This document shows, piece by piece, positions 17,141-25,421 of a DNA stretch of 34,442 nucleotides (position 1 is the first letter of the stretch; each line of letters opens with the position of its first letter). The position numbers and the translations under genes are program-made. The stretch covers positions 1-34,442 of the forward strand of contig JAADGC010000008.1 of NCBI GenBank assembly GCA_013152585.1. Reading direction: 5' to 3'. Under the pieces are notes generated by a model, which was given only the letters and a program-made list of their open reading frames with translations, was not told where the DNA came from and searched no databases. This DNA comes from Chloroflexota bacterium (GTDB lineage: Bacteria > Chloroflexota > Anaerolineae > J102).

Positions 17141-18664
17141 ATGCGTCTTCGCCTGCTGCTGGGGATATTTCTGCTGCTGGGACTGTGGGGCAGCGTCCAC
17201 GCGGCTGCCCCTGCCGACACCCTGCCCGTGGCCGTTTTCAGCGAGGACTTTCGTACCTTCGCTTATGCCGACGGCGCTCGCACCACTGCCTGGTGGGATC
17301 GTAGGGGCGGTCGCCTGACGCTGCGCCCGGCCGATGCCGCTCCCCGACGCCGGCATCCGCTGCTGGCTGCCGCCCCTGCCGGGGGGATGCTGGTCGTCTG
17401 GACCGAAGATCGAGGCTCGGGCCCGTTCCTCTGGGCGCAACAACTCGATGCCCACGGCAATCGCCTGTGGGACGACGACCTGCCACTCTTCTCCTGGGCC
17501 GGCGATCGCTGGTCGTCGGGTTTACAGGATCGGGCTGTGGCATTGGCGGCTATGGGTTCTGATGCCTGGTTGCTGGTGTGGAGCGATGATGACGGCGTCT
17601 GGGCCTATCGGCATGATCTGGCGGCGGCCACGACCATCGGACAGATCATGCAGTTGGCAACAACCCCCAACACGGATGTGCAAGCACGCTGCAACGCCAC
17701 GCATTGCGTGGTGGTGTGGCAGGAAGCAGGGCTCAGTCAGGTGCGCACGTTCGATAACGCCCTGCGCCTGCTGGGCAGCGGGCAATGGCCGGGGAGCACC
17801 TGGGCCACCTGGGCGGCCGATGGCACGGTGTGGCTGCTATGGCCACAAGATAGCGATTATGAGGCGCAACGCTGGCTGCCCACCCTGGAGGCGGCGGCTG
17901 TCCCCGCCCTGCGTTTTGCCAATGATGGCAGCAGCGTTGTCGATATCGCCGCCGAGGGCGAGGCTTTGCTTGTGCTCACCCTGCAACCCACGCGCCTGTG
18001 GCAGCTCGCGCCCACCGCGTCCCCGCAAGTGCTGGCCACCTATGCCGATGCTGTGACCGGTCGCGTGTTATCGGGCCACGATGCCGGCGTGGTTTTGTTG
18101 CAAACCGCAGCGGATGATTCATTATGGCTGTGGTTGTATCGGCCACAGACGCGGGGCCGGCTGCTGCGCCTGGGCCTGCCCGGCTGGGAGGTGCGGCTTG
18201 GCGATGCGGCCATGACCAGCGATGCGGCGCTGGCTGTGGTGTGGCTGGAAGCCGACAAGCTGCTGGTCCGCCGCTGGTTGCCGGGCGGCTGGTCTTCGTG
18301 GCGGCACGAGGTGTCGCCAGCTTACACACCGGCTGGCGAGGCGATGCTGGAAGGCCTGGGACACAGCCTGGAGGTCAATCAGCCCTCACAGGCAGTTACG
18401 TCGCTGCGGCTGGAGGCCGATGTGAGCCTGCTCGGGGGCAGTGTGCAGTTTTTTGTCAGCAATCAGGGCGCCAAACAGTGGCAGCCCATCACACCCGGCA
18501 CAGAGATCGTGTTTGACAGGCCGGGCACGCGGCTACGCTGGTATGCCCGTTTGCGGCGGGCAGCCAACGGGGCCGCACCGGAAATCCGCCAGCTCAGCCT
18601 GCACTATCACTATCAACATGTATCCTACTGGCCCCGGCAACTGACCGAGGCCCGCCGGCCGTAG
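17141..18664 (+). CDS. Secreted protein of unknown function, propeller-like
   Basis: A 507-residue protein I do not recognise. It has a clear signal peptide: MRLRLL, a hydrophobic core (LLGIFLLLGLWGS) and a VHA-A cleavage site near residue 22. The middle part repeats a pattern of hydrophobic strands ending in aromatic-acidic stretches (for example GMLVVWTEDRGSGPFLWAQQ, AWLLVWSDDDGVWAYR, HCVVVWQEAG), which suggests a beta-propeller; this is inference. Near the C-terminus, TSLRLEADVSLLGGSVQFFV followed by a tryptophan-containing QWQPITPG stretch resembles a beta-sandwich segment seen in many extracellular proteins. The ATG follows the thrC stop by one base, so expression is probably coupled, although no functional link is evident. 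Confidence 0.75.
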   Translation: MRLRLLLGIFLLLGLWGSVHAAAPADTLPVAVFSEDFRTFAYADGARTTAWWDRRGGRLTLRPADAAPRRRHPLLAAAPAGGMLVVWTEDRGSGPFLWAQQLDAHGNRLWDDDLPLFSWAGDRWSSGLQDRAVALAAMGSDAWLLVWSDDDGVWAYRHDLAAATTIGQIMQLATTPNTDVQARCNATHCVVVWQEAGLSQVRTFDNALRLLGSGQWPGSTWATWAADGTVWLLWPQDSDYEAQRWLPTLEAAAVPALRFANDGSSVVDIAAEGEALLVLTLQPTRLWQLAPTASPQVLATYADAVTGRVLSGHDAGVVLLQTAADDSLWLWLYRPQTRGRLLRLGLPGWEVRLGDAAMTSDAALAVVWLEADKLLVRRWLPGGWSSWRHEVSPAYTPAGEAMLEGLGHSLEVNQPSQAVTSLRLEADVSLLGGSVQFFVSNQGAKQWQPITPGTEIVFDRPGTRLRWYARLRRAANGAAPEIRQLSLHYHYQHVSYWPRQLTEARRP

Positions 18665-18676
18665 CATAGGTATGTT

Positions 18677-19180
18677 TTAGCTTTCGTGCTCGCCGTGGCT
18701 GTGCACGTGGCCATGCGCCAGCTCTTCGGCGGTGGCAGGGCGAATCTCCAACACTTTCACTTCGAAAAACAGGGTTTCGCCGGCCAAAGGATGGTTGAAA
18801 TCGATCATGACCGCATCGGGACCGATGTCGGAGATGTAAGCCACCATTTCCGCACCGGTTTCGCTATCGACCAATTCCAGTTCCATGCCAACTTCCATCT
18901 CGAGATCATCGGGGAATGCCTGGCGAGGAATGACTTCGAGGGAATCTTCGACACGGGTACCGTAGGCTCGTTCCGGGGGAACCCCCACCTCAATGCTATC
19001 GCCGACTACGAGGCCGGTCACGGCGCGTTCCAGGCCGGGAAGGATCTGATTATGGCCGTGCAGGTATTCCAGGGGCCCGAATTCTTCAGAGCTATCGATC
19101 AGCTCGTCATCGTCCAGATAAAGATCGTAGGCCAGCGTGACAACCATATCGTCCGCGGCCTGAAGGGGAGATTCTGTCAT
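18677..19180 (-). CDS. slyD: SlyD-like FKBP peptidyl-prolyl isomerase
   Basis: A 167-residue FKBP-type peptidyl-prolyl cis-trans isomerase. The start YDLYLDDDELIDSS, GPLEYLHGHNQILPGLERAV and GVPPERAYGTRVEDSLEVIP match the FKBP domain of SlyD with its inserted chaperone (IF) flap; NHPLAGETLFFEVKVLEIR closes the fold. The tail GHVHSHGEHES is histidine-rich, as in SlyD proteins that bind nickel. A role in folding and possibly metal delivery follows from the family. The ATG at 19180 has AAAGGAA about nine bases upstream; the longer frame upstream overlaps the end of the MttB-family gene and is not protein-like. It is 47 bases downstream of that gene. Confidence 0.9.
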   Translation of the reverse strand: MTESPLQAADDMVVTLAYDLYLDDDELIDSSEEFGPLEYLHGHNQILPGLERAVTGLVVGDSIEVGVPPERAYGTRVEDSLEVIPRQAFPDDLEMEVGMELELVDSETGAEMVAYISDIGPDAVMIDFNHPLAGETLFFEVKVLEIRPATAEELAHGHVHSHGEHES

Positions 19181-19227
19181 GCGACTGTTCCTTTGGGGGA
19201 AAAACGAGAGCTGAGAGGGAGGCGTGG

Positions 19228-20769
19228 TTAAGCGTCTTCGTAGAGCTGGCTGGCGGCAAGTTCGCGGCTGCGTCTGGCGACATAATCCTGCAAGGCCTCG
19301 TTCGTGCCGGCATCCAATGGCGGGGCTTCGTAATCCTGCAGCCATTGCTTCCAAATAGAATGGGCGCGTTGCCGGGTGTCGGGCGCACCCGCGGCCAGCC
19401 ACGTGCCGTAATTATGATGATCGGTGACGAGGGGGGCGTAGTGGGCGGTCTGAAAACGGGCCAGGGTGTGGGCGGTACCAAAATGATGCCCGCCCGGGCC
19501 CACTTCGGCGATACTATCGAGCGCCAATGTCTCAGTATTGACCTCGACGCCCTGTAAAAACCGCCGCATCATGCCCAGATTTTCTACATCGATCACAAAT
19601 TTTTCGTACGAGAATGTGAGGCCATCTTCGGCCCAGCCGGCGGCGTGGATGAGGACGTTGGTATGAGAGAGAACCGCAGGCCATAAAGTCCAGACCGATT
19701 CATACGCGGCCTGAGCATCGGCGATATTGGAGGAGGTGACGGCGCCGTTGCCACGATGGGGGAGCCGGTAAAAGCGCGCCATCTGCGCCCCCATGGCGAT
19801 GGCCAGCGCGGCTTCGGGGGAACCAAACGCCGGCCCGCCCGTTTTCATATCGGCGTTGGTGAGAAAGGCCCCATAGAGCACCGGGGCGCCCGGGCGCACC
19901 AACTGGGTGAGGGCGACACCGGCCAGGGCTTCGGCATTTTGCTGGGCCGCAGCCGCCGCCATTGTGACCGGGCTCATGGCTCCGGCCAGCACGAAGGGCG
20001 TCACCATCACCACCTGACCCGCTCGCGCCATGGTGATCAAGCCGCCCAACATGCGCCCATCGTACACCAGGGGGCTGTTGACATTGACCACACCTCCGAT
20101 CACCGGGCCGCCATTGGTGATATCTCCATCGAAAACCAGACGGATCATGTTCAACACATCGGTGGTGATGGTGCGGCCATGGATAAAGGTCCATATGGCT
20201 TTATCCGTCAGGGTGTAGGCCAGCAATTCGCGCTGCAAGTGCTGCTGCGAAACCGGCACATCGTGTAGACCTACGCCGCCCATAGCACCCATGTGTATCA
20301 GATCGCACATTTGCCCCAACTTGAGTATTTCGGCATAGTCGGCAGCAGTGCCTACTCGTCGTCCCCGACTCAGGTCATTGACATTCACCATGCCCGCCGC
20401 CGCCACAAAAGAGACGGCGTTACCGCCGATGTGCAGGTTGTGCCGGGGATTGCGGGCACGCCAGGTGAACGAGGAAGGGGCGTTGGCGATCAATTCCATC
20501 ACCAATCCCCGATCCAGCCACACATGCTTTTGCGTGCGATCAACCTTAGCCCCGGCCTGCGCCCATAAATCGAGCGCCTCCTCATCCAGCCAGCGGATGC
20601 CAATATCCTCGAGAATCGTCATCGAGGCCTCGTGAATTTGTAGGACCTGTTCTTCCGAGAGCACGGTCATGGGTGGATGCAGAACACGTGGCTGTGCAAA
20701 GTTTCTGCTGGGGATACGCGTTTTGGAGCGCGGTTGCGAACGATGACGTACACGGCGATGTGGGGGCAT
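19228..20769 (-). CDS. MttB-family (COG5598) methyltransferase, non-pyrrolysine
   Basis: A 513-residue member of the trimethylamine methyltransferase superfamily. Family features include ASMTILEDIGIRWLDEEALD, YAEILKLGQMCDLIH, GALSP-like AGAMSPVTMAAAAAQQNAEA and PVLYGAFLTNADMKTGGPAFGSP, and the late VGPGGHHFGTAHTLA. The gene is continuous, with no in-frame amber codon, so it is not the pyrrolysine-containing MttB of methanogens but belongs with the enzymes, such as MtgB, that demethylate quaternary amines like glycine betaine and pass the methyl to a corrinoid protein. No corrinoid protein or reductive activator lies nearby. The start at 20769 has GGAGAA five bases upstream. Confidence 0.85.
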   Translation of the reverse strand: MPPHRRVRHRSQPRSKTRIPSRNFAQPRVLHPPMTVLSEEQVLQIHEASMTILEDIGIRWLDEEALDLWAQAGAKVDRTQKHVWLDRGLVMELIANAPSSFTWRARNPRHNLHIGGNAVSFVAAAGMVNVNDLSRGRRVGTAADYAEILKLGQMCDLIHMGAMGGVGLHDVPVSQQHLQRELLAYTLTDKAIWTFIHGRTITTDVLNMIRLVFDGDITNGGPVIGGVVNVNSPLVYDGRMLGGLITMARAGQVVMVTPFVLAGAMSPVTMAAAAAQQNAEALAGVALTQLVRPGAPVLYGAFLTNADMKTGGPAFGSPEAALAIAMGAQMARFYRLPHRGNGAVTSSNIADAQAAYESVWTLWPAVLSHTNVLIHAAGWAEDGLTFSYEKFVIDVENLGMMRRFLQGVEVNTETLALDSIAEVGPGGHHFGTAHTLARFQTAHYAPLVTDHHNYGTWLAAGAPDTRQRAHSIWKQWLQDYEAPPLDAGTNEALQDYVARRSRELAASQLYEDA

Positions 20770-20806
20770 GAGCTTCTCCGCAGAGGGGATGGTAATAAAC
20801 ACGGGA

Positions 20807-20835
20807 ATAGTAGCACCGCTGACAGCGGGGAGCAA
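20807..20835 (-). promoter_or_regulatory. Possible promoter with operator-like dyad, MttB-family gene
   Basis: On the minus strand, TTGCTC (20830-20835) and TACTAT (20807-20812) are 17 bases apart; they match three and four consensus positions. A perfect dyad, CCGCTG-A-CAGCGG (20816-20828), fills the spacer exactly, where a repressor or activator could bind. The promoter boxes are weak, so the dyad is the stronger signal. Confidence 0.35.
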
Positions 20836-21019
20836 GCTGGTCACTGGGAAAAGGTGGGTCGGACCTCGAAAAACGCGGATGGATTTTTACGCAGAGAGAT
20901 GGAAGGCGAGAGGAGCGAAGATTTTCTCAACGCCGAGGCGCCGAAGCGCTAAAAAAATGATCAGCCACACCGGCGATGACCGGCACTGGCCGCACATTAG
21001 AAATGTGCGTCTCAAGGGG

Positions 21020-21080
21020 CCAAATCCCCGCAGGGATTTCAGCCCCCGCTTAACCACATCAAATCCCTGCGGGGATTTGG
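21020..21080. repeat. Perfect 20-bp inverted repeat, each arm itself palindromic
   Basis: Arms at 21020-21039 and 21061-21080 are exact reverse complements around a 21-base loop. Within each arm, AAATCCC and GGGATTT flank a four-base centre, so each arm can fold alone. This nested form is like dispersed palindromic (REP-type) units inserted head to head. It is not a CRISPR: the two copies are inverted, and there is no third. Confidence 0.75.
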
Positions 21081-21354
21081 AATGATGAGACGGCAAATTC
21101 GATTCGCCGCTGCCTGTCATTCTGAACGGGTTCCAGAAGCTAACACGCATCAAAGAGACACGGACTTTGACGCCGAAACGGCCATCACGGAGCCGAGTCC
21201 AGCGAAGAATCTCGCCATTCTTGGGCGGCGAGACCCTTCACTGGCGTTTCGTGTTCACGTGCGTTGCCTGCTTGGCCCGTTCAGGGCCTGCCCTTGAGCC
21301 TGGCCAAAGGGGGACATAATATCTGTTCAACCGCATCTCATGGGGTCTTGCAGT

Positions 21355-21420
21355 GACCTCCGGGAGGTGGCCGGGATATTTTTGCCCAAACAGAGTGTTT
21401 TTGGCCACCTCCCGGAGGTC
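21355..21420. repeat. Perfect 18-bp inverted repeat
   Basis: Arms at 21355-21372 and 21403-21420 are exact reverse complements separated by 30 bases. Each arm contains ACCTCC-G-GGAGGT or its complement, a palindrome by itself. The right arm continues into a stretch (21411-21453) that is repeated after the restriction endonuclease gene. Confidence 0.75.
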
Positions 21421-21453
21421 TGAATGACGACCCCCACGAACCCCAAAAGAACC
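21411..21453 (-). repeat. 43-bp dispersed repeat, copy 1
   Basis: Read on the minus strand, these 43 bases match 27366-27408 on the plus strand in 39 positions without gaps. The shared core includes TTCGTGGGGGTC and ATTCAGACCTCCGGG. The two copies are 6 kb apart, one here and one directly after the restriction endonuclease gene. Confidence 0.7.
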
Positions 21454-21582
21454 AAGGTTTTTAGCAAGCGTTTCGGAACAATCCGTGACCATGTGGGGTT
21501 GCTCAATCAGCATTTATGCGCGTTTTCGGCGCTGGTCCGCGTCCTCACTCTTGTCAGTCTCAGGCGCAGCCTCGTCAGCCAT

Positions 21583-21621
21583 AAAAAAAGCCCTGGCAGA
21601 TGGATTAAGATCTGCCAGGGC
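21583..21621 (-). terminator. Intrinsic terminator of the trpB2-haem protein operon
   Basis: GCCCTGGCAGAT (21590-21601) and ATCTGCCAGGGC (21610-21621) form a perfect 12-bp stem with an eight-base loop. On the minus strand the stem is followed at once by seven T (A-run 21583-21589). It sits 20 bases after the stop of the haem-binding protein gene. Confidence 0.92.
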
Positions 21622-21640
21622 GCATCGTTTGCGTATGAGG

Positions 21641-22084
21641 TCAGCGTAGCGAGGCTTGCAGCCCGGTGATGAGGGCTTGTTTTTCGGCCGGGCTCAGCTT
21701 GGCGTTGGGGTGTTGGATGATGTAGATGAACGGTGGCATCTCACCCGACTCGATGGTCTGGGCCAGCTCGTCCAGGCCTTCCTGGTTGCCGCGCCCCCAT
21801 TCCGAAAAATTCAGATGCTCGCGACCATTAATCGTGTCGCGGTACACCAGCCAGGAAACAGGGGCGATATTGCTGTACCACGGCCACACCGTTTCGTTGG
21901 AATGACAATCGAAACAGGAACGCCGGACCAGCGCCAGGGTTTGGGGACTATCCCAGTTGGGTTCGGCCAGGACAGGGGGATTGACGTGATCCTTCCCCAG
22001 GGGAATGAGCTGAATCAGCCCAAACAGCAGGACGAGGGCGACGAGGGTTAGTAAGGCAAGTCTGATGATCTTCTTGACAGTCAT
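21641..22084 (-). CDS. Haem-binding-domain protein, membrane-anchored
   Basis: A 147-residue protein of the Haem_bd family (PF14376 type). Residues 5-27 form one hydrophobic segment, acting as an uncleaved anchor or signal. Next come the c-type haem motif CFDCH (57-61) and the conserved SNETVWPWYSNIAPVSWLVY stretch, then FSEWGRGNQE and a SGEMPPFIYIIQHPNAKLS segment, all family marks. It should carry one covalently attached haem outside the cytoplasmic membrane; its redox partner is unknown. A GAGGGGG sequence precedes the ATG. The gene lies nine bases after trpB2 on the same strand and shares its terminator, so the two are co-transcribed. Confidence 0.88.
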   Translation of the reverse strand: MTVKKIIRLALLTLVALVLLFGLIQLIPLGKDHVNPPVLAEPNWDSPQTLALVRRSCFDCHSNETVWPWYSNIAPVSWLVYRDTINGREHLNFSEWGRGNQEGLDELAQTIESGEMPPFIYIIQHPNAKLSPAEKQALITGLQASLR

Positions 22085-22093
22085 AGCACCCCC

Positions 22094-23458
22094 TCAAGCG
22101 ATCTGCGGGAGCTGAGAAAGTGCTTTCTCCACTGCGGCGCTGGGATATTCATAATCGTGCAATTGCCCACTGAAGTAGGCATCGTAGGCAGCCATATCAA
22201 AATGACCGTGGCCGCTGAGGTTGAAGATAATCACTTTTTCTTCGCCGCTTTCCTTGCACTTGAGGGCTTCATCGATGGTAGTGCGAATCGCATGTGCGCT
22301 TTCAGGGGCAGGGATGATGCCTTCGCTGCGGGCAAAGGTGACGGCGGCTTCGAATACAGCGGTTTGGTGCACAGCTACGGCTTCGATCAGACCCAGATCG
22401 TATAAGTGGCACACGATCGGCGACATGCCGTGATAGCGCAAGCCGCCGGCATGGATGGGGGCGGGGATGAAGGAATGCCCGAGGGTGTACATTTTCATCA
22501 TGGGCGTCATCTGCATGGTGTCGCCGAAATCATAAACATAGCGTCCCTTGGTCAACGATGGCGAAGCCATGGGTTCAACCGCCACGAAGCGCGTCTTGCG
22601 GTTATTGACCAGATTTTCTCGCACGAAGGGGAACACAAACCCAGAGAAATTGGAGCCACCGCCCACGCAGCCGATCATCACATCGGGGTATTCACCCGTC
22701 ATTTCCACCTGCTTGATCACTTCTTCGCCGATGACCGTCTGGTGCAGCATCACATGATTCAGCACCGAGCCCAGGGCGTATTTTTTGGCACCACCACTGG
22801 TGGCTGCGACTTCGACAGCCTCGGAAATGGCGACGCCCAGCGAACCCGGAGAATCGGGGTCACGTTCCAACATTTGGCGGCCAGCCTGCGTGAGCGATGA
22901 GGGGCTGGGCGTGACCGTGGCTCCAAAAGTTTGCATCAGACTGCGACGATACGGCTTCTGATGATATGAAATCTTGACCATGTAGACTTCGCAGGAAAGA
23001 CCGAAGTGATTGGTGGCCATCGCCAAGGCACTGCCCCATTGTCCGGCACCGGTCTCAGTGGTAAGCGCCTTCACACCCGTGATCTTGTTGTAATACGCCT
23101 GCGGCACTGCCGTGTTGGGCTTGTGAGATCCCGAAGGAGATGTGCCTTCGTACTTGTAGTAGATGTGGGCCGGGGTCTGCAAGTGGGCCTCGAGGCCACT
23201 GGCCCGAATCAGTGGTGTGGGCCGCCACATGGCGTAAACATCAAGCACCTCGTCGGGGATGGGCACAAAGCGCTCGGTAGTCACTTCCTGCTCGATCAAA
23301 GGCATAGGGAACAACGGCGCCAGATCATCGGGGCCGATGGGCTGGAGGGTGCCTGGGTGAATGACCGGTGGCAGGGGTTCAGGAATATCGGCCATGACGT
23401 TGTACCAGGTCTTAGGGATCTCGGATTCGGGGAGGATAAACTTTTTTTGCCTTGACAT
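22094..23458 (-). CDS. trpB2: TrpB2-type tryptophan synthase beta-like enzyme
   Basis: A 454-residue PLP enzyme of the TrpB2 group, longer at the N-terminus than normal Trp[15 protein letters not shown] (77-90), the PLP lysine Lys113 in [21 protein letters not shown] (135-146) and the phosphate-binding [11 protein letters not shown] are visible. TrpB2 proteins make tryptophan from indole and serine, or serve as a stand-alone serine or phosphoserine/indole enzyme; no trpA or other tryptophan gene is nearby. AAAAGGAG seven bases upstream fixes the ATG at 23458, and the longer frame upstream is not protein-like. It is the first gene of an operon with the haem-binding protein and diverges from the acyl-CoA synthetase gene. 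Confidence 0.9.
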   Translation of the reverse strand: MSRQKKFILPESEIPKTWYNVMADIPEPLPPVIHPGTLQPIGPDDLAPLFPMPLIEQEVTTERFVPIPDEVLDVYAMWRPTPLIRASGLEAHLQTPAHIYYKYEGTSPSGSHKPNTAVPQAYYNKITGVKALTTETGAGQWGSALAMATNHFGLSCEVYMVKISYHQKPYRRSLMQTFGATVTPSPSSLTQAGRQMLERDPDSPGSLGVAISEAVEVAATSGGAKKYALGSVLNHVMLHQTVIGEEVIKQVEMTGEYPDVMIGCVGGGSNFSGFVFPFVRENLVNNRKTRFVAVEPMASPSLTKGRYVYDFGDTMQMTPMMKMYTLGHSFIPAPIHAGGLRYHGMSPIVCHLYDLGLIEAVAVHQTAVFEAAVTFARSEGIIPAPESAHAIRTTIDEALKCKESGEEKVIIFNLSGHGHFDMAAYDAYFSGQLHDYEYPSAAVEKALSQLPQIA

Positions 23459-23537
23459 GAGATACTCCTTTTGAGTGGTGCGTTGGGGTTGTGAATGTAG
23501 CAATCGATCATGGTGGAATCGTAAAGCCGTAGCACGT

Positions 23538-23656
23538 TCTATCTGCTGCAAGATAGAGCATTGGTTTTCTTCGGGGCCACCAACCGGGGGATAAGTTGTT
23601 CACCTTGACATATGACGACGCTGTCAACATGTGTTTATCACATCCCAATCGATTGG
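23538..23656. promoter_or_regulatory. Cluster of four dyads between divergent genes
   Basis: The 299-bp spacer (23459-23757) between trpB2 and the acyl-CoA synthetase gene holds four inverted repeats: TCTATCT-N6-AGATAGA (23538-23557), TTGACA-N11-TGTCAA (23605-23627), ATGTG-N5-CACAT (23629-23643) and the 12-bp palindrome CCAATCGATTGG (23645-23656). They may be regulator sites acting on one or both genes. No convincing promoter pair was found near either start. Confidence 0.4.
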
Positions 23657-23757
23657 TCAAACCTGGTGATGCTGGTTTCGCCCTCCCCTTCTTGGTAGGA
23701 TGTCCGCTTTTATGCTACGCTTGTTTGCATCTTACTCCAGGCAATTTCTGATTCCGT

Positions 23758-25254
23758 ATGGTTCCCACACTACTCCCCGCCGCCTTACAACATACCGCCA
23801 GCACCTATCCCGATCACGAAGCGATACTATTTGAAAACCAACGCCTGAGCTGGCAACAAGTGTGGCAACAGGTGCAACGTCTGGCGCAAGCATTTTTAGA
23901 TATGGGCGTGCAGCGCGGCGATCGCATCGGCATCATATGCACCACCCGCCCCGAATACATGATCACTTTTTTGGCGGCGACGCAGGTAGGCGCCATTCTG
24001 GTGGGCTTCAATATCAACTACACCGTGCGCGAGATCACCGAGCAGGCCCATGTGGCGCAGCCCGTCGTCATGATGCTCCTGCACGCGCATCCCCTTTTCG
24101 CGGCTGTGCGCCGGGCGATCAAGGCCATGCCCTTTGTACAGCACTGTCTTGTGATCCATGGCCCGGCCCCACAGGGCTGGGGGGAACTGGATGCGCTGCT
24201 CGCCCAAACAGCCCCCATCATGCCCCAACAACTCCGGCAGCGGGTGCAAAGCCTGCGCCCTGATGATGGGGCATTCATGGTGTTCAGCGGTGGTATCAGC
24301 GGCGAGATGAACGGCGCCGTGCTTAGCCACCGCAACATCCTCACCAGCATTTCGGCACAGAATCGTATCCTGAACTGGCGAGTCAGCGACCGTATCATCC
24401 TGCATCTGCCCTTGAACCACGTCAGCGGTACCACCTTGCTTGTCATTGGGGCCGTGCTCTCGGGCGCCACCCTGCTCATGTTGGAGCGCTTCCATCCTGA
24501 ACGCACCCTGCAACTGGTGCAACAAGAAAAGGCGACGATATTGGGTCAGGTGCCGGCCATGTGGGTGATGGTGTTTTCACTGCCCCACTTTGATTCATTC
24601 GATCTCAGTTCCGTCCGATTGGCCATCGTCTCCGGTGCGCCCACGCCGGCGGCCATCATGCGCCGTATTGCCAGCATCGCTCCCGCCACCCTGCACGCCT
24701 ACGGGCTCACGGAGGCTACGGGGATGGTCACTTATAACGATCTACGTGATGATGTGGAAGTGCTCCTGCGCTCGGCTGGTAGGGTAGCACCTGAGTTTAA
24801 GCTGCGTATCGGGGATGAGGAAGGCCGCCCCCTGCCCCCCGGACAGGTGGGTGAAGTGCTGGTGAGCGGCGACTGTGTGATGATGGGGTATTTCCGCAAT
24901 GCCGCCGCCACCCGGCAGATAATCGACGAGCAGGGGTGGTTGCATAGCGGCGACATGGGCAAACTCGATGCGTCTGGTTATCTCACCCTGACCGGGCGTA
25001 AAAAGCGCATGTTCATTTCCGGCGGCTACAACGTATTCCCGCTGGAAATCGAACGTTATGTGCAAAGCCATCCTGCCGTGGCTTCCTGCCATTGCCGTTA
25101 TCAGCCCGACGATATTATGGGAGAAGTGGGTATTTTGCACGTTCGGCCTGTTCCCGGCGCCGAACTCAGTCCCCACGACATTCGCCGGTACTGCAAGCAG
25201 GGCCTGGCGCGCTACAAAGTGCCCCGCGAAGTGCGGATCGAAGATCTGGTGTAA
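23758..25254 (+). CDS. AMP-binding acyl-CoA synthetase-like protein
   Basis: A 498-residue member of the ANL superfamily, which activates carboxylic acids as acyl-adenylates and usually forms acyl-CoA. YGLTE (315-319), SGDMG with Asp399, GRKK (413-416) and the C-terminal catalytic Lys487 (ARYKVPR) are present. The phosphate-binding loop, normally like TSGTTGxPKG, reads SGGISGEMNG (177-186): the threonines and the lysine are missing while the following AVLSHRN is kept. Activity may thus be weakened or the nucleotide handled in another way. Substrate is unknown; family members with this length use medium- or long-chain fatty acids or aromatic acids. No ribosome binding site is clear. Confidence 0.85.
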   Translation: MVPTLLPAALQHTASTYPDHEAILFENQRLSWQQVWQQVQRLAQAFLDMGVQRGDRIGIICTTRPEYMITFLAATQVGAILVGFNINYTVREITEQAHVAQPVVMMLLHAHPLFAAVRRAIKAMPFVQHCLVIHGPAPQGWGELDALLAQTAPIMPQQLRQRVQSLRPDDGAFMVFSGGISGEMNGAVLSHRNILTSISAQNRILNWRVSDRIILHLPLNHVSGTTLLVIGAVLSGATLLMLERFHPERTLQLVQQEKATILGQVPAMWVMVFSLPHFDSFDLSSVRLAIVSGAPTPAAIMRRIASIAPATLHAYGLTEATGMVTYNDLRDDVEVLLRSAGRVAPEFKLRIGDEEGRPLPPGQVGEVLVSGDCVMMGYFRNAAATRQIIDEQGWLHSGDMGKLDASGYLTLTGRKKRMFISGGYNVFPLEIERYVQSHPAVASCHCRYQPDDIMGEVGILHVRPVPGAELSPHDIRRYCKQGLARYKVPREVRIEDLV

Positions 25255-25421
25255 TCGTCCAGCGAAGTTGCACTCAGGACATGCTTTGCGAGAGCTAAAG
25301 AGAACCTTTTCACGCCAGACCGGCCCGATGTCCATAAGATGCGGTTTCGCAACCCACCCCGCCGGGACTGAAGCCCTGCGATTCATCGCCGGACGGGCGG
25401 CGCCAACGGAACCGGAATCAT

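Larger units (their letters stand above)
20770..21582. other. Long gene-free, repeat-rich spacer
   Basis: No gene can be supported here. Part near 20770-20835 is the promoter of the MttB-family gene. Beyond it are degenerate runs (20877-20955, CGC/GAGG-rich), a perfect 20-bp inverted repeat (21020-21080), a stretch with AGCGAAGAATCTCG and GAGACCCTTCACT (21202-21243) that looks like a decayed palindromic element, and an 18-bp inverted repeat (21355-21420). Open frames in it are short and have no protein-like pattern. It looks like a landing place for dispersed repeats. Confidence 0.6.

Noticed and set aside
19228-20769. Pyrrolysine codon in the MttB-family gene
   Set aside because: The frame is continuous from start to stop without an in-frame TAG, so pyrrolysine is not needed.
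20877-20955. CGC/GAGG-rich stretch read as a gene remnant
   Set aside because: No frame gives a protein-like sequence; it looks like degenerate intergenic repeat material.
21020-21080. CRISPR repeat-like sequence AAATCCC...GGGATTT
   Set aside because: Only two copies exist, in inverse orientation, with no direct repetition at regular spacing and no cas gene. It is an inverted repeat, not an array.
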